The translations under genes were made by a program, and so were the position numbers. 14,769 nucleotides of DNA from JADHUC01 sp964617665 (GTDB lineage: Bacteria > Planctomycetota > Planctomycetia > Pirellulales > Pirellulaceae). The stretch is taken from assembly GCA_964617665.1 (NCBI GenBank), contig CAZUAH010000338.1:1-14769 (forward strand). The letters run 5' to 3'. Shown in pieces: positions 7,620 to 14,242 of this stretch (position 1 is the stretch's first letter; each line of letters starts with the position of its first letter). The notes beneath the pieces were generated by a model, which saw only the letters and a list, made by a program, of their open reading frames with translations, was not told the DNA's origin and ran no database searches.

Positions 7620-8034
7620 AGTCACGCTCCTTTACGTGGCAATTGAAAGAGTGGTTTACGCATTGAGCTGTCACTGCTACCGCAACTGCCGTACCCGATC
7701 CCGTCTTGGCGATGCGTGTACCTGGTAAACCTGGACGCAAACGGCCTACCGAACTCTGGGCCGCCGAACGAACCGTCCCGCACCTATCGAAAACTGTCGT
7801 CGTCTTTGCGTCACGCGTTGTCACTGCGACGACACTTGCGGCGGGCCTGCACTAGCGGACTCCGCAGTTGGCCATCTCGCACAAGTCCTCGCGACGCGAC
7901 GATACACCTTTGTTCAAGGCTAACCGAACACTACAATGCGATGAACCGGAGCCGCTGCTTCGGCACGCGGGCATCACTTCACGATACTTGTCGGCTGCTC
8001 GTTTGACGTCGTCGAGATACCGGAAAGCCAAACC
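7620..8034. other. 415-bp divergent intergenic region, His-rich gene / DAHP synthase
   Basis: This region should carry the promoters of the His-rich gene (-) and the DAHP synthase gene (+). Apart from the His-rich ribosome site at 7627-7632 and one possible promoter at 7910-7937, I see no repeat or structured leader. I looked for an attenuator-like leader peptide rich in Phe, Tyr or Trp ahead of the DAHP synthase and found none. Short frames here lack ribosome sites and protein-like composition. Confidence 0.45.
7910..7937 (+). promoter_or_regulatory. Possible sigma70-type promoter for the DAHP synthase gene
   Basis: TTGTTC (7910-7915) and TACAAT (7932-7937) are separated by 16 bp. The -10 matches TATAAT at five of six bases; the -35 is weak at three of six. 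Transcription would begin near 7944, leaving a leader of about 90 nt. Confidence 0.25.
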
Positions 8035-9156
8035 ATGAGCAATGCAGAATCGCGCGATGACATTCCGTCCCAATCGCCGCCCGATCGGACCTCCCTTACC
8101 GACGACGAACGGATCGCCGACCTCGTTCCGCTTCCGCCGCCCGCACACTTGATCCGGTTTTTCCCAATTCAGGAGACGCCGGTCGAGACGCTGATCGTCC
8201 AGACGCGCGAACGGGTGCAGCAAATCCTGCGAGGGGAGTCGGATCGGCTTCTCGTCGTCATTGGCCCCTGCTCGATCCACGACCCAGCTGCAGCAGTCGA
8301 ATACGCTAGTCGTTTGGCGGAGGTCCGCAAGCGTCTGGCCGACGATTTAGAGATCGTGATGCGAGTCTACTTCGAGAAACCCCGTACGACGGTCGGCTGG
8401 AAGGGCCTGATCAATGATCCGTATCTTGATGAGACGTTTCGCATCAACGAGGGTCTGCGCATTGCGCGAGACCTGCTGGTCCGGATCCAGCAGCAGGATG
8501 TGCCGGCCGGCTCGGAGTTTCTGGACACCATTTCGCCGCAGTACATCGCCGATCTGATCAGTTGGGGAGCGATTGGTGCCCGCACTACCGAATCGCAGGT
8601 CCACCGCGAACTCGCATCGGGGCTGTCGGCGCCGATCGGCTTCAAGAACGCCACTGACGGGAACGTCAATGTTGCAGTGGACGCAATCGTCGCCGCGAAG
8701 CATCGGCACCATTTCCTTTCGGTCCACAAGAATGGCCAAGTGGCTATCGTCAGAACGCGCGGCAATGACGACTGTCACATCATCCTGCGTGGCGGTCGGA
8801 CGGCCAACTACGACGCGGACAGCGTCGCATCGGCCGCGGCGGCACTGGTAGCGGCGGGCCAACCTGAACGGGTAATGATCGACTGCTCGCACGCGAACAG
8901 CAACAAAGAGTTTCAGCGGCAAATCGCTGTCGCGGATGCCATTGGCGCACAGATCGCCCGGGGCGACCGGCGAATCATCGGTGTGATGATCGAATCGCAC
9001 CTGCAGGAAGGGCGCCAAAACCTCGCGCCGGGACGCCCGCTTGTCTACGGCCAAAGCATCACAGACGCCTGCCTCGGCTGGGGCGATTCAGTCACGCTGC
9101 TCGAGTCACTGGCCGAGCGCGTACGGCAGCGTCGGGATTCCTCCGCCAACGCGTAG
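8035..9156 (+). CDS. aroG: 3-deoxy-7-phosphoheptulonate (DAHP) synthase, class I alpha, AroG-type
   Basis: The enzyme condenses phosphoenolpyruvate with erythrose 4-phosphate, the first step of the shikimate pathway to aromatic amino acids. At 373 residues it is slightly longer than E. coli AroG (350) because of an N-terminal extension. Signature blocks are LLVVIGPCSIHDP (72-84), RVYFEKPRTTVGWKGLINDP (110-129), GARTTESQVHRELASGLS (181-198), ILRGG (250-254) and GVMIESHLQEGRQ (316-328). The four metal ligands line up with E. coli C61, H268, E302 and D326 at a constant offset of 18: Cys79, His286, Glu320 and Asp344. An N-terminal Asp-Asp (23-24) corresponds to AroG D6-D7 at the Phe site, and Pro168-Gln169 and Ser198 also match, so feedback control is plausible. 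Which amino acid inhibits cannot be decided. A weak GGAAAG precedes the start. No other aro gene is adjacent. Confidence 0.97.
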   Translation: MSNAESRDDIPSQSPPDRTSLTDDERIADLVPLPPPAHLIRFFPIQETPVETLIVQTRERVQQILRGESDRLLVVIGPCSIHDPAAAVEYASRLAEVRKRLADDLEIVMRVYFEKPRTTVGWKGLINDPYLDETFRINEGLRIARDLLVRIQQQDVPAGSEFLDTISPQYIADLISWGAIGARTTESQVHRELASGLSAPIGFKNATDGNVNVAVDAIVAAKHRHHFLSVHKNGQVAIVRTRGNDDCHIILRGGRTANYDADSVASAAAALVAAGQPERVMIDCSHANSNKEFQRQIAVADAIGAQIARGDRRIIGVMIESHLQEGRQNLAPGRPLVYGQSITDACLGWGDSVTLLESLAERVRQRRDSSANA

Positions 9157-9226
9157 CGTTCGTCCGTTTGAACAGAGCAGGAATCGTATCCGCGTCCGGC
9201 CAAACTCGTGCCGATCCGGATTCCGG

Positions 9227-10009
9227 TTATTGAGGCGGCGCGCCAGGTTTCTTGGCCTGGACCCACTCGTAGTATTCGCGCATCTCGAGGTTGGCCGCGG
9301 CCGCATCGTCAATGAACACGTGGGCATCGGCATGCTGTTGCAGCGCGCTGGCCGTGATCATGCTCGTCACGGGACCCTCGATCATTTTGGCCACCGCGTC
9401 GCCCTTATTCTCGCCGTTGGCGACCAACAGGAGCTTTCGTGCTTCCAGGATCGTGCCCACGCCCATGGTGATCGCGTAAATGGGAACGTCTTCGATTCGA
9501 TCGAAGAAGCGTGCATTGTCTTCGATGGTCTGCTGGGCCAATGTCTTCAGACGCGTGCGCGAGGCAAACGAACTGGTCGGTTCGTTGAACGCGATGTGCC
9601 CATCCGACCCGATGCCCAAAAGCTGCAGGTCGATTCCGCCAGCGTCTTCAATGCGTTTCTCGTACCATTGGCAAAAGGCTCTGTAGTTCTTGGTTGTTCC
9701 CGAGGGGATGTGGATGTTCTCACTGGGGATATTGATGTGTTTGAACAGGTTTTCGTGCATGAAATAGTGATACGATTGCTCGTGCCTGGTCGGCAGGCCC
9801 ACATATTCGTCCAGGTTGAAGGTCGTGACCTGGGAGAAGTCGAGGCCGTCTTCCTTATGCATTCGGACCAGCTCCTGGTATAGCCCCAACGGGCTAGAGC
9901 CTGTCGCCAGACCCAATACCATGTCAGGCTTCGTATTCAGCTCGTCGGCAACGAGTTGGGCTGCTTGTTTGGACAGTTCTTCATAGGTTTTCGAGATGAT
10001 GACATGCAC
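9227..10009 (-). CDS. nagB: Glucosamine-6-phosphate deaminase
   Basis: NagB converts glucosamine 6-phosphate to fructose 6-phosphate and ammonia in amino-sugar catabolism. The 260-residue protein (E. coli 266) starts at GTG 10009, with AAGGAG (10022-10017) 7 nt upstream; an ATG further upstream at 10075 would add 22 residues not found in the family. Motifs are LGLATGSSPLGLYQELVRMH (32-51), TTFNLDEYVGL (62-72) and LGIGSDGHIAFNEP (131-144). Catalytic residues correspond to E. coli D72, D141, H143 and E148 as Asp67, Asp136, His138 and Glu143. The SRTRLKTL segment that holds the allosteric GlcNAc6P-binding Arg and Lys in E. coli is kept (Arg153, Lys155), so allosteric activation is possible. No nagA or transporter is adjacent. 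The gene is divergent from the FGGY kinase and converges with the DAHP synthase, 70 bp apart. Confidence 0.96.
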   Translation of the reverse strand: MHVIISKTYEELSKQAAQLVADELNTKPDMVLGLATGSSPLGLYQELVRMHKEDGLDFSQVTTFNLDEYVGLPTRHEQSYHYFMHENLFKHINIPSENIHIPSGTTKNYRAFCQWYEKRIEDAGGIDLQLLGIGSDGHIAFNEPTSSFASRTRLKTLAQQTIEDNARFFDRIEDVPIYAITMGVGTILEARKLLLVANGENKGDAVAKMIEGPVTSMITASALQQHADAHVFIDDAAAANLEMREYYEWVQAKKPGAPPQ

Positions 10010-10060
10010 AGGTGGGCTCCTTCGTGGCGGTATGGATGTACTACGGTAAGCTTCGTGAGC

Positions 10061-10072
10061 GCATCCGGATGC
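10061..10072. promoter_or_regulatory. 12-bp perfect palindrome, possible operator
   Basis: GCATCCGGATGC equals its own reverse complement. It lies 52 bp upstream of the nagB start, between nagB and the sugar kinase gene, a place where a sugar-responsive repressor could act. A single 12-bp palindrome in 404 bp can arise by chance. Confidence 0.3.
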
Positions 10073-10099
10073 CACGACTCAACGGCGAGACGACCACGA

Positions 10100-10120
10100 A
10101 GTTCCTTCCCTTCAGGAACT
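10100..10120. repeat. Small inverted repeat between nagB and the sugar kinase gene
   Basis: AGTTCCT (10100-10106) and AGGAACT (10114-10120) are perfect 7-bp arms around a 7-nt loop. No T-run follows on either side, so it does not look like an intrinsic terminator. It may be an operator or chance. Confidence 0.25.
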
Positions 10121-10263
10121 CCATAGTCTATTTACTAGAACCGACATCGACTACCCGGTATCGGTCCCGTGACGAGTTCGCCGCCGTCTACCATACGCGT
10201 TCTACCCCGGGACGCTTCGCCCGATAGAAGATGGCAAAACTACACGGGCTTTGATCTATTTCC

Positions 10264-10292
10264 TTGTTTTGACGTTTGCCCCGCTGTAGCAT
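10264..10292 (+). promoter_or_regulatory. Possible promoter for the FGGY kinase gene
   Basis: TTGTTT (10264-10269) is followed after 17 bp by TAGCAT (10287-10292). Both boxes are only moderate matches. The site is 122 bp before the kinase start. Confidence 0.2.
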
Positions 10293-10413
10293 GGCCTACG
10301 ATCCGGGCGGAGGCTGGATGATTTGCGCCCCAGAACTGCGGTAAGACGCTGACGGATGTCGCGGCCCAATCCCTGGTACACGACCATCGGGTTTTGCAGG
10401 TGAGAGATCAGCC

Positions 10414-11895
10414 ATGGCGAATTTTCTTGGAATCGATCTAGGCACGAGCGCCACGAAGGTCGGCGTTTTCAATGAAAAAGGGGAGCGAGTGGCCCTCGCG
10501 TCTGCTCCCTGTGCGGTTTCTCGACCAAACCCCGGTTGGTTTGAACAGCGGCCCGACGATTGGTGGGGCAGTGTGATCTCGTGCCTGAAACAAATTTGGT
10601 CAGCGGGGGTCGCACCATCTGAAATTGAATCGATCGGCCTGAGCGGCCACTTCACGACCGTCTTTCTGACGGAGAGCGGACAGCCCGCGCGTCCCGCTAT
10701 CACGTGGCAGGACGCTCGGGCCGCAGATGAAGCGGCGGAACTTGCACGGACAGTCGGCCCCGACGATGCGCAGAAACTGCTCGGCATCGATCTTCCATTC
10801 TCGCCATCAATGCCGCCAGCCCGCGTCGCATGGGTCACGAAGAACGACTCGAACTGCGCTGGTGACATCCGATGGATCGCTCAAACGAAAGACTACATCG
10901 CCAGTCGACTTACCGGCGAGGTGACCAGCGATCGCCATTCCATGCTTGGACTGGTGCACACGGTCACAGGCCAGACGGATGAAGAATACTTGAACCGGCT
11001 CGGTATCACTTCGCAGATGATCCCAAGGCTGGCCGAGCCGGACGAGGTCGTGGGCTGCGTTTCCAAGGTCGCGTCGCGTGAGACGGGCCTGCCCGTAGGT
11101 GTTCCCGTGGCGGCCGGTTGGATCGATGCATATTGCAGTATGGTCGGAACAGGGATGAACTTGCCGCAATGCGCGTTCGATTACGCGGGCACATCGGAGA
11201 TCGTCGGCCTACTCAGCAGCGAAATGCCGAGTGAGCCTTGCGGCTTGCTGGCTATCCCTTTGAAGCCGGGCAAGGTCGCGATGTACGGCTTGACAAACTG
11301 TGGCTCCGGTTCGCTGGCATGGGCGGTGGAGGCGATTGGTGGCGGGGAGCCGATCGAGAAGCTGCTTGCCGAGGCCGAGACCGCTCCGCCTGGATGCGAC
11401 GGGCTCCTCTTCCTTCCTTATCTTGACGGAGAGAGAAGCCCAATTTGGGACGCGGCGGCGAGAGCCACGTTCCTCGGTATCGATAGCCAGCACAAACGGC
11501 CTCACTTCCTGCGTGCCGTGCTCGAAGGCGTCGCCTTCAGTGTGAGCCAGATCATCGGGATTGCTCGGACGCAAACGGGCATTGAGCCCATTGCTTTCAT
11601 GGTATCCGGCGGAGGCGCGAAAAGCGCGCTGTGGAGCCAGATTCGCGCCGACGTGAGCCAACTGGCGGTGAACGTCTGTAAGGAAACCGAGACGGGTGCA
11701 CTTGGGGCGGCGATACTGGCCGCTGTTGCAGGTGGATTCTACGGCGACATGTCCGAGGCAGCGGCCAACATGGTTTCTGTGGAAAGGACCGTCGAGCCGA
11801 ATGCCGGCCACCGTACGCTTTACGCCGAATCGCAAGCTCGTTATGAAGCCGCGTATCCCGCGATTCGAGACGTCTCACGGCGATCTGGTCCGTGA
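10414..11895 (+). CDS. FGGY-family carbohydrate kinase, xylulokinase-like
   Basis: The 493-residue cytoplasmic kinase belongs to the FGGY (actin/hexokinase fold) family and should phosphorylate a sugar or polyol with ATP. The N-terminal phosphate-1 motif is GIDLGTSATKVGVF (6-19), with Asp8 the usual metal/ATP residue. AGTSEIVGL (258-266) is the second phosphate motif, FLPYLDGERSPIWDAAARAT (333-352) the xylulokinase-like FGGY stretch, and MVSGGGAKSALWSQIRADVS (396-415) the adenosine motif. The probable catalytic base is Asp238 in AAGWIDAYCSMVGTG. The substrate regions differ from E. coli XylB: GLSGHFTTV (75-83) replaces the family's GxxGQMHG, and GWID replaces GGGD, so the sugar may not be xylulose. 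The start ATG 10414 has GGTGAGAG about 8 nt upstream. No isomerase gene is adjacent. It is divergent from nagB and converges with the next gene, 36 bp apart. Confidence 0.88.
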   Translation: MANFLGIDLGTSATKVGVFNEKGERVALASAPCAVSRPNPGWFEQRPDDWWGSVISCLKQIWSAGVAPSEIESIGLSGHFTTVFLTESGQPARPAITWQDARAADEAAELARTVGPDDAQKLLGIDLPFSPSMPPARVAWVTKNDSNCAGDIRWIAQTKDYIASRLTGEVTSDRHSMLGLVHTVTGQTDEEYLNRLGITSQMIPRLAEPDEVVGCVSKVASRETGLPVGVPVAAGWIDAYCSMVGTGMNLPQCAFDYAGTSEIVGLLSSEMPSEPCGLLAIPLKPGKVAMYGLTNCGSGSLAWAVEAIGGGEPIEKLLAEAETAPPGCDGLLFLPYLDGERSPIWDAAARATFLGIDSQHKRPHFLRAVLEGVAFSVSQIIGIARTQTGIEPIAFMVSGGGAKSALWSQIRADVSQLAVNVCKETETGALGAAILAAVAGGFYGDMSEAAANMVSVERTVEPNAGHRTLYAESQARYEAAYPAIRDVSRRSGP

Positions 11896-11931
11896 CGACG
11901 AGCACCTGCGAGCAATCATCGGCGGCAGAAA

Positions 11932-12783
11932 TCAGTTGTCTATAGCCAACTCGCTCACCACCGGAACTCGTCCGTCAATCTGCTTCACCACAACCGCAGT
12001 GCCGGTATTCAGAAATCCGCGATCGATGCGTGCTTCGATCGTGTCCTTAGCGACTTCGATCGTGCCGAACGGCGTCAGGTCCGTCAACGCTTTTCCCTCG
12101 CGACCGACCAACTTCTGCAGCAGCCGTCTGGCATGCTCGCGTTCTTCTTTCTCCTGAAGCTCGTCTTCATCAAACCGAGCCTTTCGATCGGCTGCCGCCA
12201 GCGAGCCGTAACGGCAAATCACGGCCGCAAACGGCAAGCCCATCGCGACGGCGACCATCATCTGCAACCATTCACCTTTTACCGTGGGGATTACAATCGC
12301 AACGACAACGATGAAGAGGCCAAGAGCTGTTAGCTCGCGCGACGGCTGCGGAGCAAGCCAGTAGTTCGTAATCAGAATGAGCGCCCCAAACGCTAACAGA
12401 TACCCCACGACCCCGCCACGAATGAATACGGAAATCCGATGGAACGTCGTGGACTCCAAAACGATGCCCAACTTGCCGGTTGCCAGCGAGCTTCCTTTCA
12501 CACTTACGTGCCGCGTGTCGTCGTGTCGCCCCGATCTGCTGACCGTCAAGGAATACTCGCCATCGGGCACATCGCTAATCGAGAAGGAGCCGTCCTTTCC
12601 CGCACTGACTTCCTTCGTAAAAGACTGTGTGCCGGAGGATGATCTCAACGTAACCTTGGCATCGATCGCCGTTCCCTTGGAATCCGTGATTCTTCCTTCA
12701 ACCTTTCCGGCCCGGGCAGAAAGCGGCGAGCAGAAGATGGCGACTACAGCAATGAGCGCGCGCAGTGCAAGTTGACGATTCAT
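11932..12783 (-). CDS. Exported membrane protein: carboxypeptidase-regulatory-like domain plus NfeD-like OB domain
   Basis: The 283-residue protein starts at ATG 12783, with GGAG 7 nt upstream. Residues 1-25 are a signal peptide (LALRALIAVVAIFCSPLSARA). Residues 26-109 form a carboxypeptidase-regulatory-like beta-sandwich: GKVEGRITDSKGTAIDAKVT, then GSFSISDVPDGEYSLTVSRSG. Three membrane helices follow at about 120-140, 151-167 and 173-191, then a charged helical linker (198-224). The C-terminal segment LVGREGKALTDLTPFGTIEV (225-244) through RGFLNTGTAVVVKQIDGRVP matches the NfeD OB-fold pattern (LVGxxGxAxTxLxPxGxxxx...GxFIxxGTxVxV). Long NfeD proteins carry a ClpP-like protease in the N-terminal position; here a non-enzymatic binding domain occupies it. 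Topology should put the sandwich outside and the OB domain in the cytoplasm. NfeD proteins often pair with stomatin/flotillin proteins; none is adjacent. The function is unknown. Confidence 0.75.
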   Translation of the reverse strand: MNRQLALRALIAVVAIFCSPLSARAGKVEGRITDSKGTAIDAKVTLRSSSGTQSFTKEVSAGKDGSFSISDVPDGEYSLTVSRSGRHDDTRHVSVKGSSLATGKLGIVLESTTFHRISVFIRGGVVGYLLAFGALILITNYWLAPQPSRELTALGLFIVVVAIVIPTVKGEWLQMMVAVAMGLPFAAVICRYGSLAAADRKARFDEDELQEKEEREHARRLLQKLVGREGKALTDLTPFGTIEVAKDTIEARIDRGFLNTGTAVVVKQIDGRVPVVSELAIDN

Positions 12784-12882
12784 CGTAGTTCTCCATATGT
12801 AAGACGAGATAAGCTACCGAAGCCTGCGGCTCCGGATGATACGCCAGCTGTTTTGGAAAACTATCTAGAGAAGAGCGTCTAT

Positions 12883-12911
12883 ATTATGTCACTTCGGCTT
12901 CATTGTGACAA
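12883..12911 (-). promoter_or_regulatory. Sigma70-like promoter of the NfeD-type fusion gene, with embedded dyad
   Basis: On the minus strand TTGTCA (12911-12906) and CATAAT (12888-12883) are separated by exactly 17 bp. Each box matches consensus at five of six bases. Transcription would start near 12876, about 93 nt before ATG 12783. The inverted repeat TGTCAC (12887-12892) / GTGACA (12905-12910) overlaps both boxes, so a dimeric regulator bound there would cover the promoter. Confidence 0.5.
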
Positions 12912-12934
12912 GAAGCGGTCTCGAACCCTGTGGC

Positions 12935-12993
12935 GGCAAGCTGCCAGCTTGTCATCGAACCGAAAATCTGTGCACAAGCTGGCAGCTCGTGCC
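12935..12993. repeat. REP-like palindromic doublet (AAGCTGCCAGCTT type)
   Basis: GGCAAGCTGCCAGCTTGT (12935-12952) is matched in opposite orientation by ACAAGCTGGCAGCTCGTGCC (12974-12993). Fourteen bases, ACAAGCTGGCAGCT, are an exact inverted match, with a 21-nt loop. Each half is itself a small palindrome around GCC or GGC (CAAGCT-GCC-AGCTTG). The architecture resembles the element at 6263-6307, with a different arm sequence. It sits just upstream of the 12883-12911 promoter. Confidence 0.6.
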
Positions 12994-13210
12994 TACGAGA
13001 AGAGGTTGTGTAACTGCATCGAGACAATTGGACGCTGAGATGGCAAAATCAGCGAGGCTGGACATCGCTTACGCCCGCGGCGTCAGTATATCGTGTACCG
13101 CGTCAAGAAAACCATCAAGCGATGGAAAGGACTCTCGGCTGATTGGCCGTGCAGGAAGCCCCTGGTGGCTCTGGCGCCTGCACCATGGAGATGGTCCCAT
13201 GACGCTTCAC

Positions 13211-13248
13211 TTCTCCGGCGAGCCTTGAAGCTGGCTTCGTCCGGAGAA
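13211..13248 (-). terminator. Strong stem-loop downstream of the BBP7 gene, possible terminator
   Basis: Arms TTCTCCGGCGAGCC (13211-13224) and GGCTTCGTCCGGAGAA (13233-13248) pair over 14 bp with two single-base bulges and an 8-nt loop. The stem lies 60 bp past the BBP7 stop on its transcript. No U-run follows, so it may be a Rho-independent terminator of the U-less kind, or an mRNA 3' stabiliser. Confidence 0.4.
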
Positions 13249-13308
13249 GATAGTCACGCTCCCGAGCGAATCGCGGTTATTGCCGAGGCAATTCAAGACT
13301 TAGCTGAC

Positions 13309-14193
13309 TCACCAGTCAAGCTGCGCGCCAAAGTACGCGCCGTGATAGAACGGGCTGCCGCCCATATCGAGCTCGCCTAGAATTGGCACGGCCAAATCGT
13401 CGAGTTGTTCGGGCAGGACGGCAACACCTTCGATCCACATCGCCTGGTACCCGAGTCGGAGGGCAAGACAGTCTGTCAACTGGTAGTTCACACCCAGCCA
13501 CAGGTCACCGGCAAACGTGGCGTCGGTGTGGAAATCCTCGGAGGCGTGGAATACCGCGGCAGGACCGGCCTGAGGAAATGCCGCGTCGAAGTCGGCGGAA
13601 TTGCCGTAAATACCACACTTAAGACCCCCGTCGATTTCCCAGCGGCCACGCCTAAGGATGGTGGCCTCCAGACCCAATTGAAACCCATATAGATGATTAT
13701 CGATGTCTCCCACGAATAGTTGCGGCGGGGAAATGGCGTCGGTAACCGTCAAAGCCTCGCTCAGTTCAATCATACGGAATCCGATCAGTGTCTTTACGCA
13801 ACCGGCACCCCAGGCCCGACGCCAGTTTATCTCGAAGTTGTAAAGGTCGGTGTTGTATCTCACGTTGAATGGATCCGTGCCGAACGTCGCACCATACACC
13901 AGCATCTGGGCACCGGGCGTTGCAACGGTCGTCGAGAAACTCAACGGGTCGACATAGAAGAACTCAAACTCAATGTCGTCGCGGTAGCCGATGTCGCGAG
14001 CGGCGGCGAACCGGAGCCCGCCGCGATAGCCCAGGCTAAGGTCGTCAGCGTCCAGCAACACGGCACCACTGGTCGGGTCAATCACGAGTGGCACAGTATC
14101 CATGTGCTCACGCTGGAGCGCGATCCCGTCTACGGTAAATCGCCAGTTAGTACACTGGCCACAAACTTCCGTATGTGGTGCGCTCACGATCAA
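13309..14193 (-). CDS. BBP7 family outer-membrane beta-barrel protein; signal peptide apparently frameshifted
   Basis: About 294 residues match the planctomycete BBP7 (putative beta-barrel porin 7) pattern. The mature N-terminus is NWRFTVDGIALQREH, followed by LLDADDLSLGYRGGLRFAAA, YNFEINWRRAWG, TLIGFRMIELSEALTV, DNHLYGFQLGLEATI, GGLKCGIYGNSADFD, LGVNYQLTDCLALRLGYQAM and WIEGVAVLPEQL. It ends in an aromatic strand (GAYFGAQLDW), as barrels do. The role is probably an outer-membrane pore or structural barrel; the substrate is unknown. In this frame the only upstream starts are TTG 14193 and GTG 14187, with no ribosome site and no full signal peptide. A good start lies at ATG 14228 in another frame (separate entry), so one base seems lost near 14190-14195. 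This could be a real inactivation, a -1 recoding site or an assembly error. The remainder of the frame is intact. Confidence 0.8.
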   Translation of the reverse strand: MIVSAPHTEVCGQCTNWRFTVDGIALQREHMDTVPLVIDPTSGAVLLDADDLSLGYRGGLRFAAARDIGYRDDIEFEFFYVDPLSFSTTVATPGAQMLVYGATFGTDPFNVRYNTDLYNFEINWRRAWGAGCVKTLIGFRMIELSEALTVTDAISPPQLFVGDIDNHLYGFQLGLEATILRRGRWEIDGGLKCGIYGNSADFDAAFPQAGPAAVFHASEDFHTDATFAGDLWLGVNYQLTDCLALRLGYQAMWIEGVAVLPEQLDDLAVPILGELDMGGSPFYHGAYFGAQLDW

Positions 14194-14242
14194 CTGACAA
14201 TACCAAGACTAATCCTCAAGAAAGTCATGTTCGCTACTCCCC
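14190..14242 (-). other. Ribosome site, ATG and signal-peptide start belonging to the BBP7 gene, out of frame
   Basis: GGGGAG (14242-14237) stands 8 nt before ATG 14228. Translation gives MTFLRISLGIVS and then TGA at 14192-14190. The BBP7 frame continues at that very place with LIVSAPHTEVCGQ. Restoring one base would give a basic, then hydrophobic, leader typical of an exported protein, joined to the barrel. Confidence 0.6.

Larger units (their letters stand above)
10010..10413. other. 404-bp divergent intergenic region, nagB / FGGY kinase
   Basis: This region should hold the promoters of nagB (-) and the sugar kinase gene (+). It contains the nagB ribosome site (10017-10022), a 12-bp perfect palindrome (10061-10072), a 7-bp stem-loop (10100-10120) and a possible plus-strand promoter (10264-10292). 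No gene is supported inside it. Confidence 0.45.
12784..13308. other. 525-bp intergenic region with promoter, REP-like doublet and stem-loop
   Basis: Between the NfeD-type fusion and the BBP7 gene (both minus strand) I see, left to right, a well-matched minus-strand promoter (12883-12911), a REP-like doublet (12935-12993) and a strong stem-loop near the BBP7 end (13211-13248). The open frames of about 90-107 codons on the plus strand at 12905-13380 read through the repeats or into the BBP7 3' end, have no ribosome site, and are not annotated as genes. Confidence 0.5.

Noticed and set aside
8347..9054. 235-codon minus-strand frame inside the DAHP synthase gene
   Set aside because: It is antisense to a fully conserved enzyme with all metal ligands in place; a shadow.
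9180..9224. Imperfect inverted repeat (GGAATC...GGATTCC) between the convergent DAHP synthase and nagB genes
   Set aside because: The arms are short and interrupted and no T-run flanks them, so I do not call a bidirectional terminator.
13038..13380. Plus-strand open frame (contains YRVKKTIKRWKGLSADW) ending inside the BBP7 3' end
   Set aside because: It has no ATG or ribosome site at its beginning, overlaps the BBP7 gene and includes the 13211-13248 stem-loop. It could be a remnant, but nothing supports translation.
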